A stretch of DNA of 64,000 nucleotides from contig NZ_JBFQGA010000002.1 in NCBI RefSeq assembly GCF_040932435.1, forward strand, positions 310,001-374,000, written 5' to 3'. Positions 26,278 through 34,925 of the stretch are shown piece by piece. The DNA comes from Kluyvera sp040932435. GTDB lineage: Bacteria; Pseudomonadota; Gammaproteobacteria; Enterobacterales; Enterobacteriaceae. A model generated the notes under the pieces. The model worked only from the letters and a program-made list of their open reading frames with translations. It did no database searches and had not been told where the DNA came from. Every line of letters begins with the position of its first letter. Within the stretch, counting starts at the first letter, position 1. A program made the translations under genes and the position numbers.

Positions 26278-26461
26278 ATTGCCGGATAGCGGCGTTACGC
26301 CTTATCCGGCCTACAAGGGCGGGCTTTCGCCAGTAGGCCTGATAAGCGCAGCGCCATCAGGCATTTCGAGCACGTTGCCGGATGGCGGCGCAAACGCCTT
26401 ATCCGGCCTACAAGGGCGGGCTTTCGTCAGGTAGGCCTGATAAGCGCAGCGCCATCAGGCA
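26278..26461. repeat. Tandem REP/BIME units between nfsB and the XRE regulator
   Basis: Two units of about 100 bp follow each other, each with GCCGGATxGCGGCG...CTTATCCGGCC, a spacer AAGGGCGGGCTTTCG, and an inverted GGCCTGATAAGCGCAGCGCC core. They fill the gap between convergent genes. No coding potential is supported here. Confidence 0.88.
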
Positions 26462-26478
26462 AAACGGTGTGGAACAAA

Positions 26479-27348
26479 TCAACGCGCCAGCTTCGCCAGC
26501 ACCGCTTCCCCAGCCTCATCTACCGGTAAATAGACCAGCAGACGCGAGCCATTTCGCGGCGCAGAGTACCAGTACATCTGCTGTAGCTGGAAATCGCCAA
26601 ACTCAGGATGATGGAAGGTTTTAATCTGGTTTTCGACACCGCGCACCTCATAGCGTTGATGCCATAGCGCCTCAAATTCGGCGGAAGCCGCGAAGAAACG
26701 TGCCAGTTTGTTTTCCCACTCAGGTTCTCCCCGATGTTCAGCCATAGCGGCGCGGAAATAGGCAACAAAAGTCGCCAGCACATCGCGATTTGCCAGCCTG
26801 CTGCGCCAACCGGGGTGGGTCAGGTACAGGTAGATACAATTCCGTTCATCTTCAGGAATCGTGGTGAAATCGACGCCCATCAGCTGACAAAAAGCATCAT
26901 TCCACGCCACAATATCAAAATTGGGCTTCTGGACGCTGGCCGGATGCGGCAGCAAACCGTCCAGCATGCGCCGCGCGCCGGGACTGATGCCTTCGCACTG
27001 GGGGGCGTTGGTTGATTCAAGGGGCGTTAAGCCTGCCAGCACAAACAGATGGCGTGTTTCTAGCGGGCTGCACTGGAGGGCTTCAGCAATAGCCTGCATC
27101 ACCGCCGTCGATGGATTCACCTCTCGCCCCTGCTCAAGCCACGTATACCAAGTCACACCGACGTCCGCCAGCATGGCGACCTCTTCCCGGCGCAACCCCG
27201 GCGTGCGCCGACGTCCGCTGCGTGGCAAGCCCAGCCGTTGCGGCTCAAGACTTTCCCGCCGCGCCCGAAGAAATGCACCGAGCTGCTTACGGCTGTCGTC
27301 ACGTCGTGCGGACAATACGTCGGTTTCACTGTGGCTGATGAGGCTCAT
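26479..27348 (-). CDS. XRE-family regulator with MmyB-type ligand-binding domain
   Basis: This 289-residue protein has an N-terminal helix-turn-helix (residues about 20-85; LRREEVAMLADVGVTWYTWLEQG) and the C-terminal MmyB-like PAS-related domain often found in actinobacterial and proteobacterial regulators of neighbouring oxidoreductases or pumps. It is divergent from a drug-type MFS gene 107 bp away, which is its likely target. No operator was identified with confidence. Confidence 0.85.
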   Translation of the reverse strand: MSLISHSETDVLSARRDDSRKQLGAFLRARRESLEPQRLGLPRSGRRRTPGLRREEVAMLADVGVTWYTWLEQGREVNPSTAVMQAIAEALQCSPLETRHLFVLAGLTPLESTNAPQCEGISPGARRMLDGLLPHPASVQKPNFDIVAWNDAFCQLMGVDFTTIPEDERNCIYLYLTHPGWRSRLANRDVLATFVAYFRAAMAEHRGEPEWENKLARFFAASAEFEALWHQRYEVRGVENQIKTFHHPEFGDFQLQQMYWYSAPRNGSRLLVYLPVDEAGEAVLAKLAR

Positions 27349-27455
27349 GATATCTCCAGCATAGTAGCGCCAGTACCAGTATAACCAGGAACTGGTACCC
27401 GTTTATCTTATCAGCGATGCTACGGCCAATCGCTGAATGACGCAATGGAGTTACC

Positions 27456-28883
27456 ATGAAAACGTCTGCTGTTTCCCCCGGCCGCGCAGGGCTTTTCCTG
27501 CTGCTTACCGGCCTGATGTTGCCGCAAATCGACGCCTCAATCACTAACGTCGCCCTCGACGCCATTACCGCATCGTTGCACGCGAGCGCCACCCAGCTTG
27601 AGCTTATCGTGGCGCTGTACGGTGTAGCATTTGCCGTGTGCCTAGCGATGGGCAGTAAGCTTGGCGACAACTACGGCCGTCGTCGCCTGTTTATGTGGGG
27701 CGTGGCGATGTTCAGTCTCGCCTCGCTCTGGTGCGGCCTCGCCCAGTCCATTACCGCGCTGCTGGCCGCCCGCACGCTGCAGGGCGCAGGTGCGGCGCTG
27801 ATTGTGCCGCAAATTCTCGCCACCTTGCATGTCACGCTAAAAGGCACCGCGCATGCCCGCGCCATCAGCCTGTACGGCGGCATCGGCGGGATCTCGTTTA
27901 TCGTCGGTCAGATGTTTGGCGGATGGCTGGTATCGGCAGACATCGCCGGTCTCGGCTGGCGAAACGCGTTTTTCATCAATGTGCCGATTGGTCTGCTGGT
28001 GCTGGCCTTTAGCCGTCGCCACATACCGGAAACCCGTCGCGACGAACACACCAGCATCGACTGGCAAGGGACGCTGAGTTTGGGGCTTATACTTTGCTGC
28101 CTGCTATTCCCCATGGCGCTGGGGCCCGAACTGCACTGGCCGTGGTCAATGCGTTTGATGCTGCTGGCCATTATTCCTCTGCTGCTGTGGATGCGCGCCA
28201 GCGCTCTGCATAAAGAACGCAATGGCGGGCATCCGCTGCTACCGCCAAGACTGCTAAAACTGACCAGCATTCGCTTTGGTATGCTGATTGCGCTGCTGTT
28301 TTTTAGCGTCTGGTCCGGTTTTATGTTCTGCATGGCGCTCACCATGCAATCTGGCTTGGGCATGGCACCGTGGCAATCGGGCAACAGTTTTGTCGCTCTT
28401 GGCGTCGCCTATTTCCTCTCGGCGCTATACGCACCGAAACTGATTGCGCGCTACAGCATGGGACGCATTCTGCTGGCCGGTCTAGCGGTGCAAGTAGGCG
28501 GTTTGCTGCTGCTGATGGAAACGTTCCACCGCTATGGACAGACCACCAGCGCCTTAACGCTGGTGCCATCGACGGTACTGATTGGCTACGGTCAGGCGCT
28601 AATTGTGAACTGTTTCTACCGGGTGGGGATGCGCGATATTACCGCCAATGACGCCGGCGCGGGCAGCGCGCTGCTCAGTACGATACAACAGGCGACAATG
28701 GGACTTGGCCCGGCGGTATTTGGCTCGCTGCTGCTAGCGCTGGTACGCAACCACCACGGTAGCTATCCGCAGGCCATGATTGGTTTTCTTGGCGTGGAGG
28801 CGGTGATGATGATGTTGCTGGCGATGATCGCCGTCGGCCTGCGTCATCATTTAAACCGCAGCCCGGTACTTTCTACCACTTAA
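27456..28883 (+). CDS. MFS transporter, DHA2 (QacA/EmrB-like) family
   Basis: This 475-residue membrane protein has the DHA2 layout of about 14 spans: motif D1-like LPQIDASITNVALDAI in TM1, motif A MGSKLGDNYGRRR in the TM2-3 loop and the motif C-like region in TM5 (GGIGGISFIVGQMFGG). It probably exports drugs or metabolites. It is paired with the divergent XRE/MmyB regulator gene. Neither gene is part of the E. coli nfsB-ybdG junction, so the pair is an insertion relative to that backbone. Confidence 0.87.
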   Translation: MKTSAVSPGRAGLFLLLTGLMLPQIDASITNVALDAITASLHASATQLELIVALYGVAFAVCLAMGSKLGDNYGRRRLFMWGVAMFSLASLWCGLAQSITALLAARTLQGAGAALIVPQILATLHVTLKGTAHARAISLYGGIGGISFIVGQMFGGWLVSADIAGLGWRNAFFINVPIGLLVLAFSRRHIPETRRDEHTSIDWQGTLSLGLILCCLLFPMALGPELHWPWSMRLMLLAIIPLLLWMRASALHKERNGGHPLLPPRLLKLTSIRFGMLIALLFFSVWSGFMFCMALTMQSGLGMAPWQSGNSFVALGVAYFLSALYAPKLIARYSMGRILLAGLAVQVGGLLLLMETFHRYGQTTSALTLVPSTVLIGYGQALIVNCFYRVGMRDITANDAGAGSALLSTIQQATMGLGPAVFGSLLLALVRNHHGSYPQAMIGFLGVEAVMMMLLAMIAVGLRHHLNRSPVLSTT

Positions 28884-28918
28884 AGTTAAGTTCCTGTATA
28901 GCGATTTGCATAATATAT

Positions 28919-28944
28919 CCAGCCTGTCCATTATAAAGGGCTGG
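28919..28944. other. Short hairpin upstream of ybdG
   Basis: CCAGCC and GGCTGG form a 6-bp stem with a 14-nt loop between the MFS gene and the ybdG ribosome site (AGGAG at 28951). It is followed by an AT-rich segment, so it might be a weak terminator for the MFS gene; the evidence is slight. Confidence 0.3.
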
Positions 28945-28960
28945 TTATATAGGAGACGTT

Positions 28961-30208
28961 ATGCAGGAACTGATCACCCAAATCGAAGAAATGGGCATTG
29001 AAATAAACCATACCAATTCGCTTGTGATTATCTTTGGTATTATTTTTCTCACTGCCATCATTGTCCATCTGATACTGCATCGGTTGGTACTTCGTACCTT
29101 TGAAAAACGCGCCCAGGCCAGCAGTCGTTTATGGCTGCAAATCATCACGCAGAACAAACTTTTTCACCGTCTGGCCTTTACGCTGCAAGGGATAATTGTC
29201 AACGTGCAGGCGGTGCTGTGGCTGCAAAAAGGCAGTGATGCGGCGCAAATATTAACCACCGTGGCCCAACTGTGGGTCATGCTATACGCCCTGCTGTCAT
29301 TTTTCTCCCTGCTCGACGTTATTTTTAATCTGTCACAGAAGTTTTCGGTGGCATCTCAGCTACCGATAAAGGGGATATTCCAAGGCGTTAAGCTGGTCAG
29401 TGCGATTCTAGTTGGCATCTTGATAATCTCCTTGCTGCTGGGACAATCACCGGCGATTTTGATTAGCGGCCTCGGGGCGATGGCAGCGGTATTGATGCTG
29501 GTATTTAAAGACCCCATTCTCGGTCTGGTGGCGGGTATTCAGCTTTCCGCCAACGATATGCTCAAGCTCGGTGATTGGCTGGAAATGCCGAAATATGGTG
29601 CGGACGGCGCGGTGACCGATATTGGCTTAACCACCGTCAAAGTGCGCAACTGGGATAACACCATTACCACGATCCCTACCTGGTCGTTGGTCTCTGACTC
29701 GTTTAAAAACTGGAGCGGGATGTCGGCTTCCGGCGGGCGGAGAATTAAGCGCAGTATCAATATTGACACTACCAGCGTCCATTTTCTCGACGAGCAGGAA
29801 CAGCAACGCTTAATTCAGGCTAGGCTGTTAAAACCGTATATGGACTCTAGGCATGAGGAAATTACGCTATGGAACCAGCAGCACGGTAGCGGTGAGTCGG
29901 TGCTTAACCTGCGTAAGATGACCAATATCGGCACCTTCCGCGCCTATCTGAATGAGTATCTACGTAATCACCCAAATATTCGCAAAGATATGACGCTGAT
30001 GGTGCGTCAGTTGGCACCGGATAATAATGGTCTGCCGATTGAAATATATGCCTTTACCAACACCGTGGTATGGGCAGAATATGAGAGCATTCAGGCCGAT
30101 ATCTTTGACCATATTTTTGCGGTGGTGGAAGAGTTTGGTTTACGCATTCATCAATCGCCGACCGGCAATGATATTCGCGCCCTGTCGGGCGCGTTCGGGC
30201 AGTCGTAA
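28961..30208 (+). CDS. ybdG: Miniconductance mechanosensitive channel YbdG
   Basis: YbdG is an MscS-superfamily inner-membrane channel responding to mild hypo-osmotic stress. The 415-residue length equals that of E. coli YbdG, and the pore region and beta-domain (GLGAMAAVLMLVFKDPILGLVAGIQLSANDML, with DWLEMPKYGADGAV following) are strongly conserved. About five N-terminal spans precede the pore helix. Its stop codon directly abuts the stop of the convergent LacI-family gene, without any spacer. Confidence 0.95.
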   Translation: MQELITQIEEMGIEINHTNSLVIIFGIIFLTAIIVHLILHRLVLRTFEKRAQASSRLWLQIITQNKLFHRLAFTLQGIIVNVQAVLWLQKGSDAAQILTTVAQLWVMLYALLSFFSLLDVIFNLSQKFSVASQLPIKGIFQGVKLVSAILVGILIISLLLGQSPAILISGLGAMAAVLMLVFKDPILGLVAGIQLSANDMLKLGDWLEMPKYGADGAVTDIGLTTVKVRNWDNTITTIPTWSLVSDSFKNWSGMSASGGRRIKRSINIDTTSVHFLDEQEQQRLIQARLLKPYMDSRHEEITLWNQQHGSGESVLNLRKMTNIGTFRAYLNEYLRNHPNIRKDMTLMVRQLAPDNNGLPIEIYAFTNTVVWAEYESIQADIFDHIFAVVEEFGLRIHQSPTGNDIRALSGAFGQS

Positions 30209-31189
30209 TCAGGCGCTGGCGCGTGAAATAAAGCGCCAGTCCAGCATCACCCGTTCGGTTGGCACGTCCGGGTTTTCAATTTTGTTCAGCAGCAGCTCTA
30301 CCGCTTTAGCGCCAATTTCCCTTGAAGGCTGCTCAACGGTGGTGAGCTGCGGCGACACCATTTCCGCCAGTTCGGTGCCATCAAAACCAATCACCGCAAT
30401 ATCCTCGGGCACCTGCAAGCCAGCCTGTTCAATGGCGCGCATCGCGCCTGCCGCCAGCGTGTCGGAAACGGCAAACACCGCATCCGGACGCGGATTCATC
30501 GCCAGGAGATTTTGCATCGCCGCCTTGCCAGCCGCCGCGCTGAGATCGTTGGCATACTCCACGGCGTGACGCACAAGCCCACGCTGCGTGAGCACCGCGT
30601 GATAGCCCTGCTCGCGCAGACGGGCATATTTGTAACTTAAATCATGATTAATCAGAGCAATACGTTGTCGCCCCTGCGCTGCCAGATAACCCACCGCATG
30701 TTCAGCAGCATCGACGTCGTTAATACCGACGCAGGAGACCGCGCCCGCATCGGCGTACTCCGCGCACTGCACCCAGGGTGCATCGCCGATAACGGTGGTC
30801 AGTTCGGGCAGTTTGCTAAAGGCGTCCATGGTAATAATGCCGTCAACCATTTTCCCCGTCAGTAAACGCAGGCCAGATTTGGAACGTTCAATATCGGCGC
30901 CGGAATTACACAGCAGAATGCGGTAGCCGTTTTTCTCTGCCGCCTCTTCTATTCCCTTCACCACTTCGGCGCAAAACGGGTTGGCGATGTTCGACACCAT
31001 CACGAGGATCATTGAGCTACGCGCCGTGCGCAGCTGGCGCGCCAGCAGGTTAGGCTGATAGTTACTCTCTTTTATCGCCTGCAATACCCGCTCGCGGTTT
31101 TTCGCCTTCACCGTATCGCTGTTATTTAGCACGCGTGATACGGTTGCCACGGAGACCCCCGCCAGCTGGGCGATTTTCTGAATTGACAT
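30209..31189 (-). CDS. LacI-family transcriptional repressor
   Basis: This 326-residue protein has the LacI helix-turn-helix and hinge (MSIQKIAQLAGVSVATVSRVLNN at the start) and a periplasmic-binding-protein-like effector domain (SNIANPFCAEVVKGIEEA; VIGFDGTELAEMVSPQLTTV). It is the last gene of a same-strand set with a permease, an isomerase and an oxidoreductase, 77 bp after the oxidoreductase gene. Two identical palindromic operators ahead of the permease gene are its expected binding sites, which would make the operon autoregulated. The effector is unknown. Confidence 0.92.
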   Translation of the reverse strand: MSIQKIAQLAGVSVATVSRVLNNSDTVKAKNRERVLQAIKESNYQPNLLARQLRTARSSMILVMVSNIANPFCAEVVKGIEEAAEKNGYRILLCNSGADIERSKSGLRLLTGKMVDGIITMDAFSKLPELTTVIGDAPWVQCAEYADAGAVSCVGINDVDAAEHAVGYLAAQGRQRIALINHDLSYKYARLREQGYHAVLTQRGLVRHAVEYANDLSAAAGKAAMQNLLAMNPRPDAVFAVSDTLAAGAMRAIEQAGLQVPEDIAVIGFDGTELAEMVSPQLTTVEQPSREIGAKAVELLLNKIENPDVPTERVMLDWRFISRASA

Positions 31190-31266
31190 AGCTACGCTAT
31201 TCCCTGCAGTTAATGCTTTGCGTGCAGGCTATCATAAAAATCGTGCCCGGCGTACCGGGCACAGGG

Positions 31267-32418
31267 TTATTGTTCAACGCTGACCCAGCGCCGCTGTTGA
31301 TGGCTTTTTACTATTGCATCAATGATATACATCACATTCGCGCCCTCGCTAAATGAGGCAAAACGGCGTGCGCGCTCATCAGGCATTTTGCCCTCGCAAA
31401 CGGCCTGATAAAAACCGAGCATCATATTTTTAAAGGCATCCGGCCAACCTTCGCTGTGACCGCCAGGAAAATGTGCCAGCCCAGCAATATCGGAGTTTAA
31501 CAAGCTAGGATCGTCGCTAAGCTGTTGGTTCGCCTGCTGGCGCTGGCCTATCCAAAGCTGCTGTGGCGTTTCTTGGTCCCACGACAGCGAGCAGTGGCTG
31601 GCGTTGATATCAAAATGGAGGCGATTTTTGCGCCCGGCGCTGACCTGTGAAACGCTAAAGCAGCCTTTGCTGCCATCATCAAAGCGGAACAGAACCGAGC
31701 CGGCATCTTCGGTCGTGACCGGCACATCCTGATACTGCGCGTCGGGGTGATGCTCGCTGAAGGTTGCTCCGCCGGCGATGCTGGCTTTACGCGTCGGCCA
31801 AACGATAGCCAAATCAGCCATCACCTCGACAATACGTCGACCGGTAACAAACTGCACGGTATCGCACCAGTGGGAGCCAATATCCGCCACCGCCCGGGAG
31901 ACGCCGCCCTGCTGGGCATCGACGCGCCAGTTAAAATCCGTTTCTAACAGCATCCAATCTTGATGATAGCCGCCATAGGCAGAAAAAAGCCGCCCGGCGC
32001 TGCCGTCACGTACCATGCTCGCCGCCTGCTGCACCATCGCAAACTGACGGTAGACAAAGCTCACGCCGTGTACCACGCCGGCCTCCTGCGCTAGCTGCTC
32101 CAGTTCACGTGCCTCTTCCACAGTCATACACAGCGGTTTCTCAGAAAAGACGTGTTTACCGGCGCGTAAAATCTGCCGATTCACCTGCGCATGCAGGAAA
32201 TTCGGCGTGCAGTTGTGCACCACCTGAAGCCCCGGGTGCGCCAGCAGCGCGTCAACATCCGCGTAGGCGTGGGGAATATTGAGCTGGCGCGCCTTTTCCT
32301 GAGCTTGCTCCAGCGACGCGTCGCACAGCGCCACCACCTCAACAAAGCCCAGACGCCTCAGCGCTTCAATGTGCGCCGGGCCAATAAACCCGGAGCCGAC
32401 GATACCGACCTTAATCAT
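31267..32418 (-). CDS. Gfo/Idh/MocA-family oxidoreductase
   Basis: This 383-residue NAD(P)-dependent oxidoreductase has an N-terminal Rossmann motif (GIVGSGFIGPAH), the family motif EKPL (about residue 94) and the conserved D-I-G-S-H segment with the catalytic-type histidine. Members oxidise or reduce sugars or inositols; E. coli YcjS acts on D-glucosides at C3. The start overlaps the stop of the TIM-barrel gene by 4 bp (ATGA), so the two proteins are probably made together and act in sequence on one substrate. Confidence 0.88.
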   Translation of the reverse strand: MIKVGIVGSGFIGPAHIEALRRLGFVEVVALCDASLEQAQEKARQLNIPHAYADVDALLAHPGLQVVHNCTPNFLHAQVNRQILRAGKHVFSEKPLCMTVEEARELEQLAQEAGVVHGVSFVYRQFAMVQQAASMVRDGSAGRLFSAYGGYHQDWMLLETDFNWRVDAQQGGVSRAVADIGSHWCDTVQFVTGRRIVEVMADLAIVWPTRKASIAGGATFSEHHPDAQYQDVPVTTEDAGSVLFRFDDGSKGCFSVSQVSAGRKNRLHFDINASHCSLSWDQETPQQLWIGQRQQANQQLSDDPSLLNSDIAGLAHFPGGHSEGWPDAFKNMMLGFYQAVCEGKMPDERARRFASFSEGANVMYIIDAIVKSHQQRRWVSVEQ

Positions 32419-33443
32419 CCCCGCACCTCGCTGCCTGCGGCAAAGTCATCAAATGCCCGTGCGGAGACGGGAATGATATGCCGCTTAATAAATTCGCTGC
32501 CCTCTCGTGCGCCGGTCTGCGCATCCTTCAAGCAACATTCCCACTCCATCACCGCCCAACCGTCGAAATCGTACTGGGTAAGCTTGCTGAAGATCTTTTT
32601 GAAATCGATATCGCCGTCGCCAAGCGATCGGAAACGTCCGGCGCGGTTTTGCCAGTTTTGATAGCCGCCGTAGACGCCGCTGCGTCCGTTGCGCTGGAAC
32701 TCAGCGTCCTTAACGTGGAACGCCCGAATGCGCGAGTGATAGATATCAAGCCAAGCCAGATAATCAATATTCTGCAAATGCAGATGGCTTGGGTCGTACA
32801 GCATCTGGCAGCGCGGGTGGTTATCGACCTTGTCGAGAAAACGCTCGAAGGTCACGCCGTCATGGAGATCTTCACCAGGATGAATTTCGTAGCACAGATC
32901 GATGCCGTGTTCGTCAAAGCAATCGAGGATTGGCCGCCAGCGCTTAGCCAGTTCATCAAACGCCTCATCAAGCAGCGCGGCGTTGTGCGGCGGCCAAGGG
33001 TAGAAGAACGGCCAAGCCAGCGAACCGGAAAATGTCGCATGAGCCTTAAGTCCTAGCCGTGCCGACGCCTGCGCGGCCTGTTTCACGCTCGCAGCCGCCC
33101 AGCGCTGCCGTGCATCCGGGTTGCCCTTGACCGCTGCGGGCGCAAAGGCGTCAAATGCCTGATCATAGGCCGGATTGACGGCAATCAGTTGGCCTTCAAG
33201 GTGAGTGGAGAGTTCGCTAATAACCAGCCCATGAACCGCCAGACGCCCGGCTATTTCATCGCAGTAGGTTTGGCTTGCCGCCGCCTGCTCAAGATTAAAT
33301 ATCTTCGGATGATTACACGGCAGCTGCAGGGCTTTGAATCCAAGCCCTGCCGCCCATTCGGCCAGCCCATCAAGCGTATTAAACGGCGCTTCGTTGCCGA
33401 TAAACTGGGCCAGAAAAATGCCCGGCCCCTTAATGGTTTTCAT
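32415..33443 (-). CDS. TIM-barrel sugar isomerase/epimerase (AP endonuclease 2 fold)
   Basis: This 342-residue protein belongs to the xylose-isomerase-like TIM-barrel family. Likely metal ligands can be seen: Glu in CYEIHPGE, Asp/His in YDPSHLHLQN, His in AFHVKDAEF and Glu in AVMEWECC. E. coli YcjR, a 3-keto-glycoside epimerase, pairs with a Gfo/Idh oxidoreductase in the same way, so a similar reaction is plausible here. It lies 18 bp after the permease gene and overlaps the oxidoreductase gene. Confidence 0.83.
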   Translation of the reverse strand: MKTIKGPGIFLAQFIGNEAPFNTLDGLAEWAAGLGFKALQLPCNHPKIFNLEQAAASQTYCDEIAGRLAVHGLVISELSTHLEGQLIAVNPAYDQAFDAFAPAAVKGNPDARQRWAAASVKQAAQASARLGLKAHATFSGSLAWPFFYPWPPHNAALLDEAFDELAKRWRPILDCFDEHGIDLCYEIHPGEDLHDGVTFERFLDKVDNHPRCQMLYDPSHLHLQNIDYLAWLDIYHSRIRAFHVKDAEFQRNGRSGVYGGYQNWQNRAGRFRSLGDGDIDFKKIFSKLTQYDFDGWAVMEWECCLKDAQTGAREGSEFIKRHIIPVSARAFDDFAAGSEVRG

Positions 33444-33461
33444 ACTCCCTCCTTAATAAAA

Positions 33462-34703
33462 TTACGCCTGCTCTTTTTCATCGTATTTAAACGAGACCAG
33501 GAAAATAAACGCGATAACCACCGCAGCGACCGCTGGGATCCACCAGAAGTTCACCCACGCCTGCGGCACGGTCTGCCCTGCCACCAACTGGTTGTACAGC
33601 GCGCCGGAAATCTGCGAGCCCAGCAGCATGCCAATCCCGTAGGTGAACATCACCACCATGCTCTGCGCCTGCCCTTTCACCTTTTCCCCGGCAATGCGGT
33701 CGGTATAGATAAAGCCCACCACGAAGAAGAAGTCATAGCACACGCCGTGCAGCAGAATGCCGAGGTACAGCAGGAAGCGCGTCTCTTCGTTGATGCCCAG
33801 CGCAAAGAACATGTAGCGCACGAACCACGCCAGCATGCCAATGAGCAGCATGTACTTAACCCCCAGTCTGCGGAACAGCAGCGGGATTATCAGCATAAAG
33901 ACGATTTCCGACATCTGACCAAACGACATCGCCGTGCTGACATCCGCAACGCCCGCATCCGCAAGGAACGATGCGGTATAGGCGTAATAGGTACCCAGCG
34001 GGACGGAAATTAGCGTGGCGCAAATAGCAAATACCAGAAAGTGCCGGGTTTTCAGCAGCGCGAAAGCGTCGGCGCAGAACAGATCGCGCAGTTTGAGCGG
34101 CTGGCCTTTAGCCGGTGCTGGCGTGTGCGGCAGCGTGAGACTGTAGACCGCAAGTATCACCGAGCAAAGTGCTGCCAAGGTGAAGATACCGGTGGTATCG
34201 GAAATGCCCGTCACGCCGATAAAGATCCCGGCGATAATCCAGCCGATGGTGCCGAACACGCGCACTACCGGGAAGGTTTTGTCGATGTTATTCAGGCTGT
34301 GGAAAGCAATATTGTTGGTCAGCGCCAACGTTGGCATATAGCAAAGCGTGTAGCCAAACAGCAGCCCAATCAGCAGCGCACCGTTTTCCGCGACCAGCGC
34401 CTGCGGGACAAACCATAAGATAGCCGCGCCCATCAGGTGCATCACCGCCATCACCTTTTGCGACGGGAAGAATCTATCGACCAGCATCCCCAGCACGAAC
34501 GGTGAGAGGATCGAGGCAATCGGCCCCGCCGAGAAGGCGTCGCCGATAAGTAAGGACATATTATGCTGACTCATCACCAGACCAAGCGTGACCGACCAAC
34601 TCCCCCAGATAAAGAACTGCATAAACATCATCAATGATAGCCGCGGCACCAGCAGCCGGTGCTGTACGCCGCTATTTTCTGAATTTTGCGTTGTAGAGAC
34701 CAT
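33462..34703 (-). CDS. Nucleoside:H+ symporter (NHS)-family MFS permease, YegT-like
   Basis: This 413-residue membrane protein has about twelve spans and the NHS-family signature at the start (RLSLMMFMQFFIWGSWSVTLG) and in the C-terminal half (LHGVCYDFFFVVGFIYTDRIA). NHS members include NupG and YegT; in other bacteria such permeases accompany Gfo/Idh and TIM-barrel sugar enzymes, which suggests a glycoside or nucleoside substrate. It is the first gene of the LacI-regulated operon. The ATG follows a GAGGGTG ribosome site, just downstream of operator 1. Confidence 0.88.
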   Translation of the reverse strand: MVSTTQNSENSGVQHRLLVPRLSLMMFMQFFIWGSWSVTLGLVMSQHNMSLLIGDAFSAGPIASILSPFVLGMLVDRFFPSQKVMAVMHLMGAAILWFVPQALVAENGALLIGLLFGYTLCYMPTLALTNNIAFHSLNNIDKTFPVVRVFGTIGWIIAGIFIGVTGISDTTGIFTLAALCSVILAVYSLTLPHTPAPAKGQPLKLRDLFCADAFALLKTRHFLVFAICATLISVPLGTYYAYTASFLADAGVADVSTAMSFGQMSEIVFMLIIPLLFRRLGVKYMLLIGMLAWFVRYMFFALGINEETRFLLYLGILLHGVCYDFFFVVGFIYTDRIAGEKVKGQAQSMVVMFTYGIGMLLGSQISGALYNQLVAGQTVPQAWVNFWWIPAVAAVVIAFIFLVSFKYDEKEQA

Positions 34704-34718
34704 GTTTTCACCCTCAAA

Positions 34719-34730
34719 GTAATCGATTAC
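34719..34730. promoter_or_regulatory. LacI-type operator O1 (GTAATCGATTAC)
   Basis: A perfect 12-bp palindrome lies 16 bp upstream of the permease ATG, flanked on both copies by AAA-rich sequence. The central CG and the twofold symmetry are typical of LacI-family sites. Its position next to the ribosome site means bound repressor would also block elongation. Confidence 0.82.
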
Positions 34731-34750
34731 AAAAACAGTTCAAGTGAAAA

Positions 34751-34762
34751 GTAATCGATTAC
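34751..34762. promoter_or_regulatory. LacI-type operator O2 (GTAATCGATTAC)
   Basis: This second, identical palindrome has its centre 32 bp from that of O1, about three helical turns, so two repressor dimers could sit on the same DNA face. The promoter is presumably within or between the two sites. No clear consensus -35/-10 pair was found. Confidence 0.82.
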
Positions 34763-34882
34763 AAAATAAAGATCCCGTGAGTTGTGGTGAATTTGGGAGG
34801 GGAGTCACGATTAAAATAATGCCGTGATTATTGGGTAGGAGAGTGAAAGTCAGGCCGCCTCTCAAACGAGATGGCGGCCATT

Positions 34883-34919
34883 GCCGGATGGCGGCGTTGC
34901 CTTTTCCGGCCTACGGTCG
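34883..34919. repeat. Single REP element after pheP
   Basis: GCCGGATGGCGGCGTTGCC followed by TTTTCCGGCCTACGG is one REP unit immediately downstream of the pheP stop codon. A 120-bp stretch between this and operator O2 shows no gene. Confidence 0.8.
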
Positions 34920-34925
34920 GCGTAA

